A stretch of DNA of 64,000 bases, taken from a virus. Position numbers and translations under genes: made by a program. Where the stretch lies: positions 1 to 64,000 of IMG/VR virus record IMGVR_UViG_3300043409_000868, one strand, 5' to 3'. This document shows, piece after piece, positions 51,080 through 60,910 of the stretch. Positions within the stretch are counted from its first letter, which is position 1; each line of letters starts with the position of its first letter. The notes below the pieces were generated by a model. It did no database searches, was not told the DNA's origin, and saw only the letters and a list, made by a program, of their open reading frames with translations.

Positions 51080-51872
51080 AGTAATTCTTGATGGAGATAT
51101 CATTGCCTATAGGGCTGCGTTCTGGGCTGACGCTGAGGGTGTTGAAGATATCCCCCAGCGTATTGCACAGGACATCAAGAACTGGACACCTGTTGGGTGT
51201 GAGAATGTTTACATTGCTATGTCTTGCCCTAGGTCAAAGAACTATCGTAAGATCTTCTGGCCTGAGTACAAGCGTCATCGGGAGGACTTTAAAACCCCTG
51301 ACTCTATGCCTTACGTCTTAGAGGAAATCTATCGTAGCTTCTCCCTACCTCGTTGTGTAGATCGTCTAGAGGCTGATGACCTAATTGGTATGTTGGTATC
51401 CTCTGGTAAGGCAATTGGGGTTACAGTTGATAAAGATCTACGTCAGGTTCCAGGATGGCATTGGAATCCTGATAAGGAAGATGCCCCAATAGAGGTAACT
51501 AAAGATGATGCTAATAGTTACTTTTACCAGCAATGGATGACTGGAGACACGACTGATAACATTTGGGGTCTTTGGAAGGTGGGTCCTGTAAAGGCTAAGA
51601 AGATCCTACAGAACACACCTATTGAGTTATGGGATCAAACTATTCTTGAAATGTATCAGGAAGAAGACTGGGCTAAACGCCCTGAGAATAAACGTCCTTT
51701 AGATATGATTCGTAAAGAGTTTGCTTTGTCGCAAGCTAGGTGCGTCCGTATCCTACAAGAGGGTGATTATAATCTACAAACAAATAGTATTAACCTTTGG
51801 TGTCCAAATAACCACGGAGTTAGAAACATTTTAGACCTAGATAAGGGAGAAATTTATGAGCAAAGTATTTGA
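51063..51872 (+). CDS. 5'-3' exonuclease (T7 gp6-like, FEN family; 269 aa)
   Basis: TTG 51063 with agaggaa five bases upstream gives MKKPNEVILDGDIIAYRAAF, whose DGD holds the first metal-binding Asp. Further acids: DRLEADDLIGML (~100-112), GVTVDKDLRQVPG (~120) and TGDTTDNIWGLWKVGP (helix-hairpin-helix entry, ~160-175). This is the full flap/5'-exonuclease pattern. It removes primers and processes ends during replication and recombination. It overlaps the reductase gene by 17 bases. Confidence 0.92.
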   Translation: MKKPNEVILDGDIIAYRAAFWADAEGVEDIPQRIAQDIKNWTPVGCENVYIAMSCPRSKNYRKIFWPEYKRHREDFKTPDSMPYVLEEIYRSFSLPRCVDRLEADDLIGMLVSSGKAIGVTVDKDLRQVPGWHWNPDKEDAPIEVTKDDANSYFYQQWMTGDTTDNIWGLWKVGPVKAKKILQNTPIELWDQTILEMYQEEDWAKRPENKRPLDMIRKEFALSQARCVRILQEGDYNLQTNSINLWCPNNHGVRNILDLDKGEIYEQSI

Positions 51873-53769
51873 AGATTTTGTCGCAGTAGATAAGTATTGC
51901 CGTTGGTTACCAGAACAAAGCCGTAGAGAGACATGGGAGGAAGCCGTAGATCGTTACTTTGATTACCTTATTAATCGTTTAGATCTTAAAACTAAGCTTC
52001 CTGCTGAAAAAATGGGAGATATTGACCTTGCTCGTAAAATGATGAAAGACCGAGAAGTCTTTGGTTCTATGAGAACCTTAATGACGGCAGGTCCTGCCCT
52101 TGACAAAGATGATGTAGCAGCTTATAATTGTTGTTATATTGCCATTAATACTACTCAAGACCTAGGTAATATCCTGTATGCACTGGCGTGTGGCACAGGT
52201 GTTGGGTTTTCAGTTGAAAAGAAGAATGTTAATAACCTTCCTCTTATTCCTGAATCTTTTACTAAGGGTTTAATTTATAAAGTAGCTGATTCCCGAGAAG
52301 GATGGGCTGATGCTTATGTTGAGTTTGTTAATGCTTTATATGCAGGTAAACATTACGAGATTGATTGTTCAAATATTCGCCCAGCTGGGGCTAGGCTAAA
52401 GACCTTTGGTGGTCGAGCATCTGGTCCAGAACCCTTTATTAGATTAATCAAGTTCACGGCTAACATCTTTAATGCGGCCCGTGGACGTAAGCTTAAGCCA
52501 TTAGAAGTACATGACCTTGTATGTCAAATTGCAGATTCTATTGTTTCTGGTGGAGTTAGACGCTCTGCCTTAATCAGTCTATCTGATTTATCTGATTATG
52601 AAATGGCTCATGCCAAAAGTGGACCTTGGTGGGAAAGGAATGGACATCGTGCTCTTGCAAACAACTCTGTTGTGTACGAAACAAAGCCAGACATGGGTTC
52701 CTTTATGCGGGAATGGTCATCTCTATACAACTCACGATCAGGTGAACGTGGGATTTGTAATAGAGAAGCAATGCGTCTTATTGCAAAGCGTGCTGGTAGA
52801 AAGGAAGAGTACGAATTTGGGACTAATCCCTGTTCTGAAATCATCCTACGACCAAATCAATTCTGTAATCTGTCCACGATTGCTGTACGGCCTGAAGACC
52901 AGGCCCCCCAACTCATTAATAAGATTAGGTTGGCGACTATTCTGGGAACGTTACAGAGTGCGCTTACCAACTTCTCGTATTTTGAGTCCAATAATAATTC
53001 CTCTTTCAAAAATAATTGTGAAGAAGAAAGATTACTTGGCGTTAGTATGACTGGTATCTTTGACAATAACCTAACCAATGGTGGTGATGGTCCAGAAGAA
53101 CTACAGAAATTACTAGGAGTCTTAAAATTTGTTTCCCATAAAACTAATGAAGAATGGGCTAATTATATTGGAATTAATCCCTCCGTATCTATTACCTGTA
53201 TTAAACCTGAAGGTACTACTAGCTGTGTTGCTGGTACTGCTTCTGGATTACATCCAAGGTTTAGTAAGTTCTATATCCGACGTATACGCATGGCTAAGAA
53301 CTCACCAATGGCAAGATTTATGATTGATTCAGGAGTTCCTAATGAAGATTGTGTAATAAAAGCAGAACAAACTACAATATTCTCTTTCCCTATTAAGGCA
53401 GACTTTGGTGTTACAGAGTCTCAGATCAATGCTCTTGGTCATCTTAATTTGTGGTTAGCATATCAACTTTGGTACTGTGATCACAAGCCAAGCATTACTG
53501 TTAACTATAGTGACTCTGATTTCCTAGCTATTGGGGATTGGGTATGGAAACACTGGGAAGCAATTTCTGGTATTTCTTTCTTACCGAGGGATAACCATGT
53601 ATATCAGCAAGCACCCTTTGAAATGATTACTGAAGAACAGTATGATAAAATGCAGAGTACTATGCCAACCAGCGTTGATTTTAGTCTTCTCTCACAATAT
53701 GAGTTAGAGGATGGCACCACAAATGCTCGCGCCCTTGCTTGTACAGCAGGTGGTTGTGAGGTAAGTTAA
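51856..53769 (+). CDS. nrdJ: Class II (adenosylcobalamin-dependent) ribonucleotide reductase (637 aa)
   Basis: Reduces ribonucleotides to deoxyribonucleotides. Features: AAYNCCYIAINTTQDLGNILYALACGTGVGFSVE (first redox Cys, finger loop; ~95-130), SGGVRRSALISLSD (~240), and the active-site strand FGTNPCSEIILRPNQFCNLS (~327-345) with the thiyl Cys and Glu; later KPEGTTSCVAGTASGLHPRFS (phosphate-binding) and a terminal CTAGGCE with the redox Cys pair. The monomeric size fits phage-type NrdJ. No separate beta subunit is present. It needs B12 from the host. Confidence 0.93.
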   Translation: MSKVFEDFVAVDKYCRWLPEQSRRETWEEAVDRYFDYLINRLDLKTKLPAEKMGDIDLARKMMKDREVFGSMRTLMTAGPALDKDDVAAYNCCYIAINTTQDLGNILYALACGTGVGFSVEKKNVNNLPLIPESFTKGLIYKVADSREGWADAYVEFVNALYAGKHYEIDCSNIRPAGARLKTFGGRASGPEPFIRLIKFTANIFNAARGRKLKPLEVHDLVCQIADSIVSGGVRRSALISLSDLSDYEMAHAKSGPWWERNGHRALANNSVVYETKPDMGSFMREWSSLYNSRSGERGICNREAMRLIAKRAGRKEEYEFGTNPCSEIILRPNQFCNLSTIAVRPEDQAPQLINKIRLATILGTLQSALTNFSYFESNNNSSFKNNCEEERLLGVSMTGIFDNNLTNGGDGPEELQKLLGVLKFVSHKTNEEWANYIGINPSVSITCIKPEGTTSCVAGTASGLHPRFSKFYIRRIRMAKNSPMARFMIDSGVPNEDCVIKAEQTTIFSFPIKADFGVTESQINALGHLNLWLAYQLWYCDHKPSITVNYSDSDFLAIGDWVWKHWEAISGISFLPRDNHVYQQAPFEMITEEQYDKMQSTMPTSVDFSLLSQYELEDGTTNARALACTAGGCEVS

Positions 53770-53779
53770 GGAGTACACT

Positions 53780-54007
53780 ATGTCTCAGATGTATGTTGAA
53801 ACAGAGTATGATATGGACATGGCGTTAGCCGAAACTATTAAATTAGCGAAACTAACCAATTGTCAATTGGATGTTGGTTTCAATAACATGAAAATGGTGC
53901 ACATTTTCTTGGATAATCTCCAAGAACAACTAGTAGAAAATAAAATAAATCCTAATAAAAAGGACTTTCACCTTAATATAATGGTAAAAACAAATGAACA
54001 AGCTTGA
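53780..54007 (+). CDS. Unknown small protein after the reductase (75 aa)
   Basis: ATG 53780 has an aaggag site. The protein starts MSQMYVETEYDMDMALAETI and continues with mixed alpha/beta character; MKMVHIFLDNLQEQL near the middle. Overlaps the next gene by 14 bases. No recognisable family; its position after the reductase suggests but does not prove a metabolic role. Confidence 0.6.
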   Translation: MSQMYVETEYDMDMALAETIKLAKLTNCQLDVGFNNMKMVHIFLDNLQEQLVENKINPNKKDFHLNIMVKTNEQA

Positions 54008-54209
54008 AATTTTATTAAAGAAGTGGAAGGCAGGGTCCATTAGGGACCCTGACCTTTCGTTGTGTCTTAGTTACATAAATGGTTTATTACTAGAGAGATC
54101 AAATGAAAGAACAGTTGAACATAAACAAGGACCTGATTCAGTATCTGGAGAAAGCGATATCCCTGCAACCAAGCGACTTAAAATTAAAGGATTACGAGAG
54201 GGGATTTAA
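53994..54209 (+). CDS. Unknown small protein, heavily overlapped (71 aa)
   Basis: MNKLEILLKKWKAGSIRDPD opens a helical, basic protein. The first 36 codons are unique. The rest is shared with the next gene in another frame, and its composition there (QGPDSVSGESDIPAT) looks less natural. It may be shorter in truth than its open frame. It contains a cagggtcc/ggaccctg inverted repeat near 54031-54051. Confidence 0.42.
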   Translation: MNKLEILLKKWKAGSIRDPDLSLCLSYINGLLLERSNERTVEHKQGPDSVSGESDIPATKRLKIKGLREGI

Positions 54210-54285
54210 AGCTGGTCAATTAGAAGTTATCTCAAAATTACGTACTTTATTTGAACAACAGGAAAGGAGAAACGGTTATGCCTAA
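54103..54285 (+). CDS. Unknown helical small protein (60 aa)
   Basis: ATG 54103 follows agagagatcaa, a good site. A helical protein with KDLIQYLEKAISLQPSDLKL and ERGFKAGQLEVISKLRTLFE; the latter resembles short helical phage proteins located before portal genes. It overlaps both neighbours. No family recognised. Confidence 0.52.
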   Translation: MKEQLNINKDLIQYLEKAISLQPSDLKLKDYERGFKAGQLEVISKLRTLFEQQERRNGYA

Positions 54286-54679
54286 TTTTTTAATGATGTC
54301 TGAACTAAAACAATTACCTGAAATAAAGAAATATAAAGGTGGTGGTGGTGGCGGAAACATTGATGTTGCTGGACAAATGCGTCAACAAGAAGAAATGATG
54401 GGTAGACAAATGGCTATGCAACAACAATACCAGATTGACGCTGAATCTCGCTTTCGTGCTGAGTCTGATCGTCAACGTAATTTAGAATATCTAAATAGGC
54501 AAACAGCAGCAGCCGCTAAAGAAGAGAGATATAAGAAACAACAACAACAAGAAACAGCACTTGTTAGTGAAATGACTGGTCAATCAAAGTCAGAGTCTAA
54601 TGACTTTGGTGGTGGTTTTAACCTAGCAATGCCAACAATCGAACGACCAGGATATGAAAGTATTAGTCGTCCAATATAA
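54278..54679 (+). CDS. Gln/Met-rich helical protein before the portal (133 aa)
   Basis: ATG 54278 has an aaaggag site. A run of glycines (GGGGGGN, residues ~21-27) separates a short head from a long Gln/Met/Arg/Glu helix (MRQQEEMMGRQMAMQQQYQI, later RQTAAAAKEERYKKQQQQE). The Gly/Gln content and position directly before the portal suggest a minor virion or assembly protein, comparable in place to T7 gp7.3. Not a classical scaffold by position. Confidence 0.62.
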   Translation: MPNFLMMSELKQLPEIKKYKGGGGGGNIDVAGQMRQQEEMMGRQMAMQQQYQIDAESRFRAESDRQRNLEYLNRQTAAAAKEERYKKQQQQETALVSEMTGQSKSESNDFGGGFNLAMPTIERPGYESISRPI

Positions 54680-54688
54680 GGAGAGAAT

Positions 54689-56299
54689 ATGAAAGCTGAA
54701 AAGACTATTAAGGATAGATGGTTTACTCTAAATGCAAAACGCGAATCAAAATTAAACAAGTCCCGAGCTTGTTCTGCATTAACTGTACCGACTCTATTAC
54801 CATATCAATCTCTATCTGGAGAGGATAATCTTGTTCAGACTTATTCATCTGTACAATCGAGGGGTGTTACATCTCTTGCTAGTAAAATTCTTAGTGTGTT
54901 AATTCCATTAAATGATACTCCCTTTTTTACATTTGGTCTTCGTAATGGTAGAGAACCAGAAGCCGAAGTGGGTGAGTACTTAAGTAAACTATCTTTTCAA
55001 GTATATAAAAAACTTATTTCTAATAACCTACGAGAGATATCTTACTTAGCTATTCAACATTTAGTTGTTATTGGCGATGTATTAATTGTAATGGAAAATG
55101 ATTTTTCTTTCCGTGTTATTCGATTAGATCAATTTGTCGTTCGTCGAGATGTAAATGGTTCTATTAAAGAATTTATTTATCTTGAATACATTTCTCCTAG
55201 TAACGAGGAGGCTGCAAGTGCGTATGACTTCCTTTCGGGTGAAGAAAAACAAACTGGTTATAAGACGGTATATATCCGAGTCTCGCAAAGCCCTGATCTA
55301 TCGTGGCAAGTTGAAAAAGAACTTGACGGAACGATCATTGATACGGGATACTATACTGTTCTTCCTTATATTATCCTTCGTTGGGCTAGTGTTGCTGGTG
55401 AAGACTATGGTCGAAGCCATGTAGAAGATATCTATTCTGATATTAGAACCTTAGAATCATATAGTCGTGCTATGATTCAAGGCATGGCAGCAGCCTCTAC
55501 ATTCTTTATGGGTGTAGATCCAGCTGGTATCTCTGAAATTGATGATCTTTCTGTAGCACAGAACGGACAATGGGTTGGTGCAAGAAAACAAGATATCTTT
55601 GTCATTACCCCAGGAGACACTATTAATCCTCAGTTGCAAGCGTGTGCTGCGGCTGTAGATGCTATGCGTAAAGAGGTAGGTCAAGGGTTCTTACTACAGA
55701 CCTCAGCCATGCCTACAGGTGACAGAGTTACTGCTACTGCTGTTAGAGCCGTAGGTAATGAATTAGAAACAATCTTAGGTGGTACATTCTCGTCTATTGC
55801 TAGAGACTTTATGATTCCAATTGTTCGTAGAACAATCTATTTAATGATTGAAAATAATGAAGTTGATCAAAGAATGAAAGAACAATTTGATGAGAATAAT
55901 GGTATTCTTAATATTGAAATCTTAACTGGTCTACAATCTCTATCTAGAGAATCTGATATTACTAAGTTACTACAGATGGGTGAAATGGTTCGCAATCTTC
56001 CTCCAGAAGCTGCTTCTAGTTTTAAATGGGAAGCATATGCTAGAGCCTTAATTACATCTATGGGATTTGATGCAAACAATTGGGTACGTAGTGCAGAAGA
56101 AATTGCAGAAGAAAAGCAGAAACTAGCTCAACAACAACAGCAGATGGAAATGCAAAAGATGTTTGCACAAGGTTCTGCTAATGCTATGAGTGGTGCTGCT
56201 CAAGCAGATCTACAAGAGACAGGTGGTCAAAATATCCCACCTGAAATGGCACAACAAGCTATGCAACTAATGGGTCAAGGAGGTATGCCTAATGGCTAA
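54689..56299 (+). CDS. Portal / head-tail connector (T7 gp8-like, 536 aa)
   Basis: N-terminus AKRESKLNKSRACSALTVPTLLPY then YSSVQSRGVTSLASKILSVLIPLNDTPFF is the hallmark of T7-type connectors. Later RWASVAGEDYGRSHVEDIYSD (~230) and QTSAMPTGDRVTATAVRAVG (~345) are other family blocks. The C-terminus is Gln/Met-rich. The length equals T7 gp8 (536 aa). It forms the dodecameric channel through which the giant core proteins and DNA leave. Stop overlaps the next ATG. Confidence 0.95.
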   Translation: MKAEKTIKDRWFTLNAKRESKLNKSRACSALTVPTLLPYQSLSGEDNLVQTYSSVQSRGVTSLASKILSVLIPLNDTPFFTFGLRNGREPEAEVGEYLSKLSFQVYKKLISNNLREISYLAIQHLVVIGDVLIVMENDFSFRVIRLDQFVVRRDVNGSIKEFIYLEYISPSNEEAASAYDFLSGEEKQTGYKTVYIRVSQSPDLSWQVEKELDGTIIDTGYYTVLPYIILRWASVAGEDYGRSHVEDIYSDIRTLESYSRAMIQGMAAASTFFMGVDPAGISEIDDLSVAQNGQWVGARKQDIFVITPGDTINPQLQACAAAVDAMRKEVGQGFLLQTSAMPTGDRVTATAVRAVGNELETILGGTFSSIARDFMIPIVRRTIYLMIENNEVDQRMKEQFDENNGILNIEILTGLQSLSRESDITKLLQMGEMVRNLPPEAASSFKWEAYARALITSMGFDANNWVRSAEEIAEEKQKLAQQQQQMEMQKMFAQGSANAMSGAAQADLQETGGQNIPPEMAQQAMQLMGQGGMPNG

Positions 56300-56588
56300 A
56301 ACAACAAATAAAGAATCTATGCCGTGTAATCAACCAAAGAAATCAACTTCTCCTGGAAAGAAGAAGATGGTTAAAGCATGTGCTAATGGACAAGAAAAAA
56401 TCATTCACTTTGGAGCTACAGGTTATGGTAACAACTATAGTGCGGAAGCTCGCAAATCTTTCAAAGCACGGCATAACTGCGACTCTGCGGATAATAAACT
56501 AAGTGCTAAATACTGGGCTTGTAAGAATCTATGGGCTGGGCCTGGGGGTGCTAAAACACCATGTCCAAAAAATAGGAAGTGCAAATGA
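56292..56588 (+). CDS. Conserved basic phage protein after portal (98 aa)
   Basis: Cys/Lys-rich: VKACANGQEKIIHFGATGYG, then NYSAEARKSFKARHNCDSAD and LSAKYWACKNLWAGPGG. This highly recognisable pattern (GxxKxIHFGAxGYGxNYS ... FxARHxC ... YWAC..LWAG) belongs to a small family found beside head genes in many phages; function unsettled. Its Cys and His residues may bind metal. It overlaps the portal and the following fibre gene by a few bases. Confidence 0.8.
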   Translation: MAKTTNKESMPCNQPKKSTSPGKKKMVKACANGQEKIIHFGATGYGNNYSAEARKSFKARHNCDSADNKLSAKYWACKNLWAGPGGAKTPCPKNRKCK

Positions 56589-58249
56589 CAGACCGTAAAC
56601 AATCAGCCCACGCACGCCGTGAAGATCGAAAATTACAAGGTACAACAAGTGCTACTGACAGTAATACTATAGTTAACCTTAATACTTTTGTTGAACAGAC
56701 AACTCAAAATCTAGCTACTATTGGTAATACCTTAGGTAATGTATCTACTCAGACTGATTCAACTACTATTCTTCTAAACCAACAACTAGATGTAACCAAT
56801 ATAACCTCTTGGGAAGCTAGAATTCAAGATTTAGAAAATAATCCAGTAGGTGGTGGCGGTGGAGGTATAGATCCAAGTGATCCAGATCAACCAGTAATTA
56901 TTGTCGATAATTATATTAGACAACCCAATGGTGATGCTGCTGGAACACTTTCTCTTTATCTATACCCATATGGTAATACTACAGTATTAAATTCATTTTC
57001 TCTTCCTATTTTTTTTGTTGAATCTGAGGTAGATCATCCTGGAATCATGGGATTTAGATTCCCTAATTATAGCACTGGCCCATATGCTTTAGCCTTAGGT
57101 GCAACAGTAACAGCTGATATATGTAAATTTCTTGATGTAAACACAGTATATTATATAATAAAAACACCAGCAACTTTATTTCACTCAATTAGAATAGGTT
57201 TTAAAGATGATTATGGAACTGATATTACAACCAATGGTATATTCTTTGAAAGGTTAATGGGAGAAGCTAATATTAGTATTGTTACTAGATCTGGTGGAAC
57301 TCAAACAAAAACATCTAGTGGTATTGCATACTCTGCTAATACTTGGTATATATTTAAAATTGCCAGAACATTGACAAATACTGTAGATTTTACTATTAAT
57401 ACAACTACAATTAACCAAACTACTAATATACCAACAGGATTTCTTAATGTTGGTATACAACTCCTTAGTGATGGTACTAGCAATACCGCTGATGAAGATT
57501 TTAAAATAGATTTTTTTAGTCTTAAATTAGGTGATGTTGCTGCAGTATTGCCAACAGGAACCACAGTAGTAGGTACGGCTGGTGAAGTTGAAGTAACTAC
57601 AGTTGGATCTGTTATTACTGTAGGATTACCTAGCTCAGTACTGATTAATACAACATTAACTTCCCTTGCTAATAACGATGTACTACAATGGAACACAACA
57701 GAGTGGGTCAATAGATCACTATCATCAGCTGGTATAGCCGCTGCTACCCATACTCATGTAATAGCAGATATAACATCTATACCACAAATGAGATTACTTG
57801 GTAGATGGAATGCAGGAGGAACTGGAGTAGGTCAACACATTACTATTGGCAACGGTCTTAAACTATCCGCTCTTGGTGAATTAGCTACCATAGCTAATTC
57901 ACCTGTTCCAGACACTTTAGCTTTAACAGCAGGACTAGGTTTAACAGGTGGTGGAGATTTATCTGCTAATAGAACATTTGCTGTAAATTTTGTTACTTCG
58001 GGTGTTAGTAATGCAACTCAAGTAGTAAGAGCAGATGATTCAAGATTATCTAACTCTAGAACCCCTACTAGCCATACTCATGCCCTCAGTGATCTTACAC
58101 AAACAGGTGCTACTTTAAATCAAGTTATTCAATGGAATAATACGGCATGGGTCCCTGCTACAATTTCTGGTGGTTCAGATTTTATTGATGGGGGATTCCC
58201 TAGTGATAATTACAGTAACATTGCAACTATAGATGGAGGAACACCTTAA
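56585..58249 (+). CDS. Tail fibre/appendage protein (554 aa)
   Basis: ATG 56585 overlaps the previous stop (ATGA); GTG 56579 is an alternative. The N-terminal helical part ([19 protein letters not shown]) leads to a Gly-rich hinge ([12 protein letters not shown], ~95-105), a lectin-like beta domain (~110-320) and C-terminal repeats such as [17 protein letters not shown] and [16 protein letters not shown], with [10 protein letters not shown] and [10 protein letters not shown]. Such repeats recur in phage fibres and appendages. A role in adhesion is inferred. Confidence 0.72.
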   Translation: MTDRKQSAHARREDRKLQGTTSATDSNTIVNLNTFVEQTTQNLATIGNTLGNVSTQTDSTTILLNQQLDVTNITSWEARIQDLENNPVGGGGGGIDPSDPDQPVIIVDNYIRQPNGDAAGTLSLYLYPYGNTTVLNSFSLPIFFVESEVDHPGIMGFRFPNYSTGPYALALGATVTADICKFLDVNTVYYIIKTPATLFHSIRIGFKDDYGTDITTNGIFFERLMGEANISIVTRSGGTQTKTSSGIAYSANTWYIFKIARTLTNTVDFTINTTTINQTTNIPTGFLNVGIQLLSDGTSNTADEDFKIDFFSLKLGDVAAVLPTGTTVVGTAGEVEVTTVGSVITVGLPSSVLINTTLTSLANNDVLQWNTTEWVNRSLSSAGIAAATHTHVIADITSIPQMRLLGRWNAGGTGVGQHITIGNGLKLSALGELATIANSPVPDTLALTAGLGLTGGGDLSANRTFAVNFVTSGVSNATQVVRADDSRLSNSRTPTSHTHALSDLTQTGATLNQVIQWNNTAWVPATISGGSDFIDGGFPSDNYSNIATIDGGTP

Positions 58250-59418
58250 TGGCATCTAAGATACAAATACGAAGAGGTACTGCTGCACAATGGACTGCGG
58301 CTAATCCTATTTTAATTATAGGTGAGTTAGGATTTGAAACTGACACAAATTTAATTAAAGCTGGTAACGGTAGTACAGCATGGACATCTCTTCCTTATTA
58401 CACTGGTGCTGTTGGTCCTACGGGTGCTACAGGTGCTACGGGTGCTACAGGAGCACAAGGAATTCAGGGCATCCAAGGTGCTACTGGTGCTACTGGTGCT
58501 ACTGGTGCTACTGGTGCTACTGGTGCTACTGGTGCTGCTAGTACTGTTGCAGGTCCTACGGGACCTACAGGACCTACAGGTCTTACGGGACCTACAGGTC
58601 CAGCAGGAACCAATGGAACTAATGGAACAAATGGTGCACAAGGTATCCAAGGCGATACAGGATTAACAGGTCCAACTGGACCTACAGGAGCACAAGGAAT
58701 TCAAGGCATCCAAGGTGCTACAGGATTAACAGGTGCTACAGGTGCTGCTAGTACTGTAGCAGGACCTACAGGTCCTACGGGTCCAACAGGTCCTACGGGT
58801 CCTGCAGGAACTAATGGCACAAACGGAGCGCAGGGAATTCAGGGTAATACAGGATTGACAGGTGCTACGGGTGCTACAGGTGCAGCAAGTACCGTTGCGG
58901 GTCCAACTGGACCTACGGGTCCGACAGGCGCAACAGGCGCGGCAGGAACAAACGGCACAAACGGCGCGCAGGGCATCCAAGGTGCTACGGGCGCGACGGG
59001 CGCGACTGGTCCCGCAGGAACAACGCTCGCATCAGGTCTGACAGGCACAACGCTTGCATCCAATGTCGTCGCATCTAGCCTGACATCGGTAGCAGCGTTA
59101 ACCGCTGACGCATACGCGCTGTCCTCAAGCGGCATCAGCACGAAGACGGCAAGTTACACGCTCGTAGCAGGTGACAACGGAAAAATTATTACAATGAATG
59201 TGGCATCAGCAAACACGCTAACCGTTCCAGCATCGCTTGCTGTTGGGTTTAATTGCACAATTATACAGCTTGGCGCAGGACAAACAACAATTACAGCATC
59301 TGGTACTACTTTAAATTCATATCAAGGTTATTTAAAAATTAGTGGACAACATGGATCAGCTAGTATAATTAGTTATGTATCTAATGTTTACAATATAGCA
59401 GGGAGTTTAAGCGCATGA
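58249..59418 (+). CDS. Collagen-like tail fibre protein (389 aa)
   Basis: N-terminal [20 protein letters not shown], then [20 protein letters not shown] is the phage tail repeat that caps many fibres. Residues ~53-265 are Gly-X-Y repeats ([26 protein letters not shown]), predicted to trimerise as a collagen-like triple helix. The C-terminus ([20 protein letters not shown] ...) is a beta-type tip. The DNA from about 58900 to the middle of the C-terminal domain is richer in G+C than the rest. It overlaps both neighbours by a few bases. Confidence 0.82.
   Translation: MASKIQIRRGTAAQWTAANPILIIGELGFETDTNLIKAGNGSTAWTSLPYYTGAVGPTGATGATGATGAQGIQGIQGATGATGATGATGATGATGAASTVAGPTGPTGPTGLTGPTGPAGTNGTNGTNGAQGIQGDTGLTGPTGPTGAQGIQGIQGATGLTGATGAASTVAGPTGPTGPTGPTGPAGTNGTNGAQGIQGNTGLTGATGATGAASTVAGPTGPTGPTGATGAAGTNGTNGAQGIQGATGATGATGPAGTTLASGLTGTTLASNVVASSLTSVAALTADAYALSSSGISTKTASYTLVAGDNGKIITMNVASANTLTVPASLAVGFNCTIIQLGAGQTTITASGTTLNSYQGYLKISGQHGSASIISYVSNVYNIAGSLSA
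58405..59040 (+). repeat. Collagen-type coding repeat (ggtgctacaggtgctacggg)
   Basis: Runs of 9-base Gly-Ala/Pro-Thr units, including at least six consecutive ggtgctact copies near 58480-58535, plus larger duplicated blocks (gcacaaggaattcaaggcat; gctgctagtactgt). Copy number is likely to vary by slippage and unequal recombination. Confidence 0.9.
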
Positions 59419-60164
59419 TTATTCCATCTCAACATGCCAGTCGAGTTGCTAGGGCTGCTGCTGCCGCGCCTCCTGCGGGTAGCGCGTTTACGGCGGGAGA
59501 GTTCAACTTTAATGACCAGTACGGTCTGACTTCAAATCAGGGATACACGACAAACATTGTCACAATGCCGCACGGTGGAACATTGGCTGTCTACTGCAAC
59601 AATGTTACCGATGGTGGTGGGTACATCTACAAGAACGGAGTGGCGCAGACCGCGTACACCACATCCGCTATGGTTTCATCTGGCTTCTATGCGTACTCAG
59701 CGCAGTACGCGCAGTTTGCAGTTGCAACTGGCGACCAAGTATATTTTCAGTACGCAGGGTTTCCGTTCGGAAATGTTATCTTAACTATTGAAGTGCGAAA
59801 CGCTACTTTTGTTGGGACTCTAATTGATACTCATCAGGTCGAGTTTACTGGCGAATGTTTCCTGACTACAGCGGTAGTCGCACGCATGGGTGGCGTTGAC
59901 AACGGACCAGAACTCACCGCTATGCGAATGCTGCGTGAGCATTACCGTTCGACTCAGGGCTACGCAGAAGAGATCCAAGACTACTACACCCACTCCCCGC
60001 TCATTGTAAATGCGATCAACAACTCGCCTGACAAAGATGCGATCTACCTAGAGATCTATGCAGTAGTAAAGGCTTGCGAGTCATTTGTAATGGCGGGTGA
60101 ATGGGAACAAGCGCACGACCAATACATGACCATGTACCTAAACTTAAAAGGGAGATTTATTTAA
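59415..60164 (+). CDS. Fibre-associated protein with 'CFLTTA' C-terminal domain (249 aa)
   Basis: The first ~135 residues form a beta-rich domain ([35 protein letters not shown]) resembling collagen-associated adhesin heads. The C-terminal ~105 residues start [21 protein letters not shown], then [14 protein letters not shown] and [15 protein letters not shown]; this 'CFxTTA ... LRxxR ... YY..sP.iV' domain recurs at the ends of phage and bacterial proteins, role unknown. Codons are G+C-rich, unlike the flanks. Ribosome site is weak; coupled to the collagen gene (ATGA). Confidence 0.7.
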   Translation: MIIPSQHASRVARAAAAAPPAGSAFTAGEFNFNDQYGLTSNQGYTTNIVTMPHGGTLAVYCNNVTDGGGYIYKNGVAQTAYTTSAMVSSGFYAYSAQYAQFAVATGDQVYFQYAGFPFGNVILTIEVRNATFVGTLIDTHQVEFTGECFLTTAVVARMGGVDNGPELTAMRMLREHYRSTQGYAEEIQDYYTHSPLIVNAINNSPDKDAIYLEIYAVVKACESFVMAGEWEQAHDQYMTMYLNLKGRFI

Positions 60165-60910
60165 TGAAGTTACAACATCAACTTAAATTGTTTTTTATCT
60201 CATTAATATGTTTAACTAACACAACCTCTGCACAAATTGACCCTACAGCCAAGCTCAACCTATCCCTAGTGGCCCCACAACAGGCTGTGGCACTAGATGA
60301 TATCATTGAGGTACAGCTCATGGTATCAGCCGAGAATGCCCCACAAAGGTTTGTAGTGGCTGATGTACCCTTTGGATGGAATAATACCAAACTACAACTC
60401 CTAGGAGTATCCTTAGTTGAATCTCATGTTGGGGTTATGTCTGGATACTCTACTTTTCCTAATAATGATTATACCTTATGCAATGAAGTAGTTCCTCCAC
60501 AAGATGGTAATGGAATGTTTTATTGCTATGGAGTACTAGGTTACCAATGGATTGTAACCACAGAGCCAGCCCAGATGTGTAAGTTTGTCTTTAAAGTAAT
60601 AGGATTAGGTCAATCAGAGATTATCCTATATGACAACCTACCCCTTAATCCACAATACCCAGCAGAATGTATTGTATACGGTTGTTGTGTAGGTGGAAAC
60701 ATTGTTACTGGGTCTTTAACCAATACAACTGTTGGTCTTGCTTTACAGGGTGATTTTAATAATGATGGTTTAGTAACAGCTCAAGACATGGGTGAACTCC
60801 TAGCCGACTGGGGATCTACTAGTTTTAAACCTAATCCACATGACATTAACGGAGACGGCACAGTAAACTCACAGGACTTAGCCTTACTGGTTAATAACTG
60901 GACTCAATAA
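60164..60910 (+). CDS. Secreted protein with dockerin-type EF-hand repeats (248 aa)
   Basis: ATG 60164 overlaps the previous stop after gggag. A Sec signal peptide occupies residues 1-24 (basic start, LFFISLICLTNTTSAQ). A cohesin-like or immunoglobulin-like beta domain (~28-185) follows. The C-terminus has two calcium-loop repeats, DFNNDGLVTAQDMGELLADW and DINGDGTVNSQDLALLVNNW, the dockerin I pattern, and WG/WT endings as in Planctomycetes surface proteins. It may act outside the host cell, or be host-derived cargo fixed in the fibre region. Export and calcium binding are inferred from motifs. Confidence 0.85.
   Translation: MKLQHQLKLFFISLICLTNTTSAQIDPTAKLNLSLVAPQQAVALDDIIEVQLMVSAENAPQRFVVADVPFGWNNTKLQLLGVSLVESHVGVMSGYSTFPNNDYTLCNEVVPPQDGNGMFYCYGVLGYQWIVTTEPAQMCKFVFKVIGLGQSEIILYDNLPLNPQYPAECIVYGCCVGGNIVTGSLTNTTVGLALQGDFNNDGLVTAQDMGELLADWGSTSFKPNPHDINGDGTVNSQDLALLVNNWTQ

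Noticed and set aside
58351-58980. Several reverse and shifted frames rich in Cys/Ser/Thr or Leu/Val
   Set aside because: Low-complexity shadows of the collagen-like repeat.
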